From: Fulvia fulva
Lineage: Eukaryota > Ascomycota > Dothideomycetes > Mycosphaerellales > Mycosphaerellaceae
Length of the DNA: 64,000 nucleotides
NCBI RefSeq assembly: GCF_020509005.1
Contig: NC_063013.1
Span: 6,200,001-6,264,000 of the forward strand
Reading direction: 5' to 3'
Shown here: in pieces, positions 57,513-64,000 of the stretch
Numbering within the stretch: the first letter of the stretch is position 1
How the letters are laid out: each line of letters opens with the position of its first letter
The notes under the pieces: model-generated
What the model was told of the DNA's origin: nothing
What the model saw: the letters and a program-made list of their open reading frames with translations, nothing else
Databases searched by the model: none
Translations under genes and position numbers: made by a program

Positions 57513-60500
57513 GGGAGTGTTCCTTATATATAACCGCTAGCCTCGAGGTCTAGCCGCGACCTAGGGGTCTATAGACACCTAGACAGTACGCTTAAGAGAC
57601 AAGGGTGCCACATCGTAGTAGGAGACTTTAACATATACTACCCTTCCTAGGAAATCCTTATATAGCCGTACCCTATAGCCGACGAAGTACTCGACTTGAT
57701 AGCGAGTAACGTAATTGCCCTTAATACCCCGAAGGACCTAGGTACCTAGAAGAGAGGGGGACTCTAAGGCACGATCGACCTCTCCTAGATCTTAGATAGC
57801 CACTACTATACGGTAACCTACTATAGGATCGAACATAAACTCGAGGCGTCGTCAGACTATATGCTAGTCAGGACCTCTATTACGACATAGATATAGATAG
57901 ATAGATTTGTCATTCCCCTGTTCTAGGACCCTATCCGGCCTATATAGGTATATATCTATTGTTATGTACAAAGGGAAACCCGAATAGGTGAAAACCCTTC
58001 CCGCCCCCGACTACTCCTTGTCTAGATTAGCTTTCCCTCTGAACGTACGTAGTCTATGTCACTACCCCGTTAGCCCCCGCTCCTAGCCGGTCTCGTCGCG
58101 CTACGTCGTGTCCTCTCTTCCTATACTGCTCCTACTAGGCGGTACTGTTCTAGCCAGCCCTTCTCTAGTATCTAGTTCGTAATGCGCCGTAGGTCTTTAG
58201 CGTTGTTAAGAAGTGCCCCAATCGTCCGGTTCCTCGCCTTTGCCATCTACTCCCCCCTTCCTAGCGACCACCTCGGACAGACGAGGAGTGCGTGCCGTAC
58301 GTTCTAGGAGCGATAGCCGTAGGGGCAGCTAGTATTCGTGTATCCTAGAACCTTCCTCCATGATAGGTACCCCTGGAGGCCGATGTGTTCACTTCGTAGT
58401 TGGGTTGCTATACTACTCTGTGCCCTCGTAAGGCGGTAGTGGATGAGCTTCGGGGGGTGCTTGACCGCGGATTTTGTAGCTGACCATTCCTTAGGTTGTC
58501 CCGCTGGCTAAGGGCGTCCACTATGCCCTACAACCTGGTTGTTCCACCTCTCTTTCCATAGTTACTCTACAAACGATTTCTCACCTTCCCATTGTGTTGC
58601 TAGCTGTTCGTCCCTTACCCGGTAGTTCGGCTCGTTTCCGGGTCGAATGCCCTTATGCGCTACAAGGAAGGAATCGTATTTAGCAAGCTAGCTACGAGAT
58701 AAGGTGACAAGTCTTAACCGCGCTTTCCTACTCATCTAGCACCACCGTGTAGCCTCGTTTCGAGAGGTTAGCCCGGAGCAAAAGCTTCCCTCTACGCCCT
58801 CCCTCCCTGTTTGCTCCTTAAGCCAATATCCACCTCTATAGGCCTAAGCCCTTTAGTGCTCTCTATTGACCGACATGCGCATCCGTCCTCTCGGGCTATA
58901 TAGACAGTGTCAGCCGTCGCTACTAGTATACACTACGCCCCAGGTTTTGACGCCCTTCGCGTTACCGTAGCCTATCTCTAGAAAGCGGCCGTCTATGCCT
59001 CGCAGGTTTGCTCGGGGCACACACCACGCCGGGCAGCGTACTCCTTGCGTTTCCACCTACTAACCAATATGAAGTTCCTTATCACCCTGCCCTCGATCCT
59101 CCCCGATCACAGAACTAATCTACTTGTATTATACGTCTTTTCCCCGTCCTAACAGCCGTCTTTTCCTTGCTCAGGCTATCGTCTTTTCCTCGTCGCAATC
59201 TACTATGTCAGACTAGGTGCGTTGTGTAGCGGGACAGGCAGTGCCTTAGGCAAAACCCTCGTTCCTATACCGGGTGTTTAATAGGCCCTTATAGGCTTCG
59301 TCGCGTGTCCACCTACCCACCGCATTGCCCGCTAGTAAACACCAGATTGTTTCGTAGTCCGCTCGACGCCGTTACATAGTCCGCTCAGTTGTTGTTCTAT
59401 AGTCCGCTCGTCTAATGTTCGTCGCTCAGCCCGCTCGGTTTACGGTCTCCGGAGGTGAAAATTCTGTACTTATACTAGAGGTGTCCTGTCGAGCGTATAG
59501 GCCACGGTTCCGCGCCCTTCTTATACGTAGAAAGAAGAGGGACTCGCTCCCGACACGAGTACACGCTCGTCGGATAGTTTTCATACCCGTTTTGCTAGTA
59601 GTCCTCTGTTCGCCGCGGCTTCGCCTACGTTACGCGCCCGTCGCGCCCACGACGCTCTAGCGTAAGAATACTTGGCTCTCTCGTAGCTAGACGAGAGGTT
59701 CGTAGCCGACACCACGTACAGGTGATTCTCGTCGTCGACCCGACATAGATATAACGTATACTAGTAAGAACCCCTAAGCTAAACTAGGGAAAGGCCTACT
59801 AGGCCAACATCTAGGCGTACCTCGATAACTCTAAAAGGCTAGTCCAGATCGCGTAGTAGCAATATAATAGTAAAGACGAGATAGACGAAGTAGTCTAGGG
59901 GTTGATAGACGAAATAAGAAAAGCGACCTCACTTCACGTTCCGCTTACCTAACTAACGACATAGTCTAAACTATACTAGACGCCGGAGTGCACTACGGTA
60001 GTAAGAGAAGCAAGGAGAGCCCGCCGGGTGTAGACGAGCAGCTATAGCGAGGAGGCCTAGAACGTATATAGGGAGGTATACTAACAGAAGAAAGCTATAA
60101 TACGAAGGGAGAAAGCAGTCGGCTAGATAGCTATAGTAGAAGAAATCGCCGGTAAGCTAGAGAGGATGTAGAAGCTAGCGAAATGGGCCCGACAGGACCC
60201 TACACAGGGCCCCTCCTTCTCTATCCTAGCGCTACAATCGCCTAGTAGCCCGGTTAGCGACCCCGAGGCCAAGGCGCGTCTACTAGCTAGCAAGTTCTTC
60301 CCGCCCCTAGTCGAGGCTGATCTAAGCGACATAAACAGCTCTACTCCCCTAGCCCCTAGTATCGCCGTCTAATAGGAGGTGTCCGAGGGAGAAGTTACCG
60401 CTATACTAAGGAAGTTACCGGCGAAGAAAGCCCCGGGGCCGGATAGGATCCTAAACGAGCTACTAAAGAAGTATAGAGATCAACTAGCCCTAGTAGTTAT

Positions 60501-62540
60501 AGCGATCTTTAACGCCTACCTATAGACCGGATACTACCCGATAGCTTTTAAATAATCGACGACAGTAGTCCTACGTTAGCCGTAAAAGGAAGACTATACG
60601 TAGGTAAAGTCGTACCGCCTAATTACGCTCCTTAACACTCTTAGGAAGGCGCTTAAGAAGCTAGTTATAACGAGACTCTCCGAGGCGGTAGAGGAACACT
60701 CCCTACTCCCGGATACCTAGATAGGTACGCGCCTATAGCAATCGACGCTATCCGCGATAGAACTTATTACCTCTTAGGTAAAGGCTATCTAGTATAAGAA
60801 TAGGGACAAGGTGTCTTCCTTACTTAGCCTAGATATATTAGGAGCCTTCGACTACGTATTATACCCGCGGCTACTCTATATCCTAAGGTCGAAAGGACTC
60901 CCTAAGTAGCTTATTGACTTCGTACGGTCCTACCTCTAAAACCGTAGTACGTCGATCCTAGTCGGCTAGTATAGAAGCCTATTTTAAGTAGTCTATACTA
61001 GAATCCCGTAAGGCTTAACGCTAGCACCTATTCTATTTCTCTTCTTTATAGCGACGCTACTCCTAGCCCTAGAATCCTAGAACACCGCTACGAGCGGCTT
61101 CGTAGACGATATAAACATCCTAGCGTAGTCTTCCTCGACTAAGGAGAACTATAGGCTACTAGAAGAGAAGCATAAGATCTACTAGGACTAGGCTAGGAGG
61201 CACGGGGCTCGGTTTGCCCTAGAAAAGTACAATCTAATATACTTTACGCGCCGGCTACGGTTCTACAATATATAAGCTTCTATCTAGATATAGGGGTATA
61301 CGACTAACCCGGTAAATTAGCTTAGGATCCTCGGACTATAGGTAGACCCGGCGCTACGGTAGAGGAAGTACGTATAGGCAATATTACGGAAAGCTAAACA
61401 GAATATAGCATTATACTAGAGGCTTACTACGTCTATATAGGGGGCGGACTTCCGGTAGTCACGACTTCTATATACGGCTATTATACGGCCAGTCCTTACC
61501 TATAGTAGCCAAGTGTAGTCCTTAGGCGAGAGGGCCTACCTATCGAAGAGACTCGTCGCGCCGCTAGCGAAGATCTAAAACTAATGCCTAAGGAAGGTTA
61601 CCGGGGTATATAAGTCGACACTAACGAGGATACTTAAGCACGAGACTGCTATACCGCCGATCGACCTATATATCTAGGGACTACGGACCTCCTACTTAGG
61701 CAAGTCGGTATAGTACCTAGTATAGAAGGTTATCGCTAGTATAGTCGTAAGGGCCCGCGAATTAGTACTAGCGTATAGGGGCATTCGACCCGGAAACAAG
61801 CCGAACTACCGGGTAAGGGACGAACAGCTAGTAATATAATAGGAAGGTAAGAAATCGTTTGTAGAGCAACTATAGAAAGAGAGGTAGAACAACCAGGTTA
61901 TAGGGTATAGTAGACGCCCTTAGCTAGCGGGATAACCTAAGGAATAGTTAGCTATAAAATCCGCGGTTAAGTACCCCCCGAAGCTTATCTACTACCGCCT
62001 TATAAGGGTATAGAGTAGTATAGTAACCTAACTACGAAGCGAACATATCGGCCTCTAGGGGTACCTATTATAGAGGAAGGTTCTAGGATACACGAATACT
62101 AGCTGCCCCTACGGCTATCGCTCCTAGAACGTACGGTACGTACTCCTCGTCTATCCGAGGTGGTCGCTAGGAAGGGGGGAGTAGATAGTAAAGGCGAGGA
62201 ACCGGACGATTAGGGCACTTCTTAATAACGCTAAGGACCTACGGCGTATTACGAACTAGATACTAGAGAAGGGCTAGCTAGAACAGTACCGCCTAGTAGG
62301 AGTAGTATAGGAAGAGAGGACACGACATAGCGCGACGAGACCGGCTAGGAGCGGGGGCTAACGGGGTAGTGATATAGACTCCGTACGTTTAGAGGGAAAG
62401 CTAAACTAGATAAGGAGTAGTCGGGGGCGGGAAGGGTTTTCACCTATTCGGGTTTCCCTTTGTATATAACAATAGATATATACCTATATAGGCCGGATAG
62501 GGTCCTAGAACAGGGGAATAACAAATCTATCTATCTATAT
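57513..62540 (+). mobile_element. LINE-1 copy C, 5'-truncated, split by copy D
   Basis: 57513-57895 matches copy A from about 2095 to 2465 (endonuclease). 59741-62540 continues from there to the 3' (ATCT)n tail, covering reverse transcriptase and the C-terminal region. The interruption (57896-59740) is copy D, flanked by the duplicated CGACATAGATATA. TAG stops throughout. Confidence 0.85.
57896..59740 (-). mobile_element. LINE-1-derived chimeric copy D with a 1.08-kb unrelated 5' part
   Basis: 57896-58661 is the complement of the last 0.77 kb of LINE-1. At 58662 homology to the other copies stops, and 58662-59740 is sequence not found elsewhere in the window. The whole is flanked by a 13-bp duplication CGACATAGATATA (57883-57895 and 59741-59753), so it moved as one unit. 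It keeps more CA/TG than its neighbours, so it is a late arrival. AGTCCGCTC or a one-base variant occurs at 59356, 59378, 59401 and 59428. No convincing protein is seen in the unique part; an 81-codon plus frame at 59415 is probably chance. Confidence 0.75.
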
Positions 62541-64000
62541 CTATGTCGTAATAGAGGTCCTGACTAGTATATAGTCTGACGACGCCTCGAGTTCATGTTC
62601 AATACTATAGTAGGTTACCGTATAGTAGTGGCTATCTAAGATCTAGGAGAGGTCGATCGTGCCTTAGAGTCCCCCTCTCTTCTAGGTGCCTAGGTCCTTC
62701 GGGGTATTAAGGGCAATTACGTTGCTCGCTATCAAGTCGAGTACTTCGTCGGCTATAGGGTGCGGCTATATAAGGCTTTCCTAGGAAGGGTAGTGTATAT
62801 TAAAGTCTCCTACTACGATGTAGTACCCTTGTCTCTTAAGCGCACTATCTAGGTGTCTGTAGACCCCTAGGTCGCGGCTAGACCTCGAGGCTAGCGGTTG
62901 CATATATAGGTTGTGTATCTAGGTGCTACCTACGTAGAGGGAGGTAATATCGCCCCCGCCTTCTTCGTCTAAGTAGTATACTACCTCCTAGTCGGATTCT
63001 AGTATGTCCTTGCTAACATAGAAGCACGTACGGGGTCTGCCGTCGCCTCGTAGGCATGTCGTATAGCCTAGTGACTTGTAGGTCGTTGGTCTCTTATAGT
63101 GCGGGTTAATCTATAGCTCCTAGATTGTAAGGACGTAGTGGACGCGCGGGTCCGCCTCGTATAGGAAATAGTTCTAGACTATATCCTTGCTATAGTTAAC
63201 GTTATACTAGATAATACTAAGCGTGTCGAGGCTAGTCATCGGCATCGATAATCATTTCCTCTATATCGTCCTATGTCCTACTGCCCTATACGTCCTAGTC
63301 TACCCCTATCGGCTATATACTAAAGGGGAGCCGGGCCTGGTTAGATTCCCTCGCCGTAGCTAGCAGAGCACGTGGCCTCCCGTACGCCCTAGGTTACGTA
63401 TCCTTTACATTGTTCTCGGCCCTAGGGCGCTTATACCCGACCGCCGCTAGTTAGTTCCGGTATAGGCTAGCCTTACGGTCGCCGTAGAATCTTAGGGCGA
63501 CGGTTCTGTTTGTGATTGCCTTGTTTTTTGCTAGTTTCCGCTATAGGCATTCCGTACTATACGATAGGTAGTGCCCCGGACAGTTCGTAGTTGATGTATA
63601 GTCCCTAGACATATAGTCTCCTACATAGTTCGAGCAGGCCTACTTGTTTGTGTACGTGTAGGTTTGGTGTCTATACTGTTAGCATTTGAAGTATTAGAGG
63701 ACACGAAAGGATAAGGAGTGCTTTTCTACTATCTTAAGGCTATATTGCCAGACTAGGCCTTGTTCTATCGCTAGATCCGCCGCTTTCGCGTCTTATAGCT
63801 ATACTATTAGCACCGAGGCCTTCTTGCCTTCTAGCCATTTCCTATAGAGCCAAGTCGCCTTCTGGATTAGAGAGTTAAGAGTGACCGGGTTGTCCTCTTA
63901 GAGAGCGCGTAGGTGACCCTAGTTGGTTAGGTTAAACTCCTTAGGTATGTCGTGGACTAGGATCGTGAATTGTTTCGTTAAGACCTTCGCTAATGCCGCA
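62541..64000 (-). mobile_element. LINE-1 copy X, 5' part (minus strand), runs off the window
   Basis: It matches the reverse complement of copy A from about 2455 back to about 990: endonuclease near 62600-63250 and ORF1 with the CCHC-like patch near 63700. It retains more CA/TG than copy A. The boundary with the tail of copy C is the motif CTATGTCGTAATAGAGG. Confidence 0.85.

Noticed and set aside
59415..59660. An 81-codon plus-strand frame in the unique part of LINE copy D.
   Set aside because: It runs antisense to the element, is Arg-rich low complexity, and lacks any recognisable feature.
57513..62540. Twin-priming (5' inversion) as the origin of the opposite-orientation LINE segments.
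   Set aside because: The plus-oriented segment continues to the element's full 3' tail, which a twin-primed inverted segment would not do; an independent insertion fits better.
1..64000. CRISPR arrays, bacterial operons, phage or plasmid features.
   Set aside because: Introns, fungal protein families and retrotransposons show a eukaryotic genome; no regularly spaced repeat array is present.

Overview
This window looks like a piece of a filamentous ascomycete genome (Pezizomycotina, probably a Dothideomycete-like species; the exact taxon is inferred). The genes carry very short GT..AG introns (48-62 nt). Their products are typical fungal families: F-box-like LPxELRNRIYEL proteins, a fungal-specific transcription factor, a 2OG-Fe(II) oxygenase, a cobalamin-independent methionine-synthase-like enzyme and a two-HKD phospholipase D. 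The flanking DNA consists of nested retrotransposons that carry repeat-induced point mutation (RIP). In most of this DNA the CpA/TpG dinucleotides are replaced by TpA while CpG is left alone, so reading frames are full of TAG stops.

Layout. 1-8.2 kb: RIP-mutated Gypsy fragments, a Tad1-like LINE (+ strand), a 408-bp LTR, a gag/protease remnant and a 235-bp solo Copia LTR. 8.2-28.1 kb: a gene island almost free of RIP. It holds an F-box-like gene, two NTF2-like genes (one fragmentary), a transcription factor interrupted by one in-frame TGA, an MDR oxidoreductase, a MetE-like gene with three exons, a 999-aa coiled-coil protein with tandem CCCH fingers, a 2OG oxygenase, a second F-box-like gene, a frameshifted O-methyltransferase pseudogene and a phospholipase D with three exons. 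28.4-33 kb: the end of a minus-strand Copia-3 element, split by a lightly mutated full-length LINE (LINE-2) with an 8-bp target duplication. 33.6-40.6 kb: a complete RIP-mutated Copia-3 element (207-bp LTRs, 5-bp duplication) whose 5' LTR contains a 184-bp solo LTR. 40.7-52.1 kb: minus-strand Gypsy DNA interrupted by Copia-1 (42046-47660), a young element with two 235-bp LTRs, a 5-bp duplication and one gag-pol frame broken only by TAG codons. 52.2-55.1 kb: a truncated Copia-2. 55.2-64 kb: Gypsy remnants, then a nest of LINE-1 copies in opposite orientations. Two of these copies entered the same short motif in the LINE's own endonuclease region, and one carries about 1.08 kb of sequence not seen elsewhere in the window.

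How the parts relate. The island genes share short spacers and include two divergent pairs (transcription factor/MDR oxidoreductase and coiled-coil protein/2OG oxygenase). A transcription factor, oxidoreductase, oxygenase, methyltransferase and NTF2-like proteins together could be a remnant of a small metabolic cluster, but no backbone synthase is present, so that is speculation. The better-supported signals are architectural: the RIP boundaries fall inside the flanking LTRs, three Copia lineages share a primer-binding site that fits initiator tRNA, LINEs have targeted LINEs, a Copia LTR carries a stress-element-like dyad, and an intron of length 3n splits a catalytic motif in the phospholipase.
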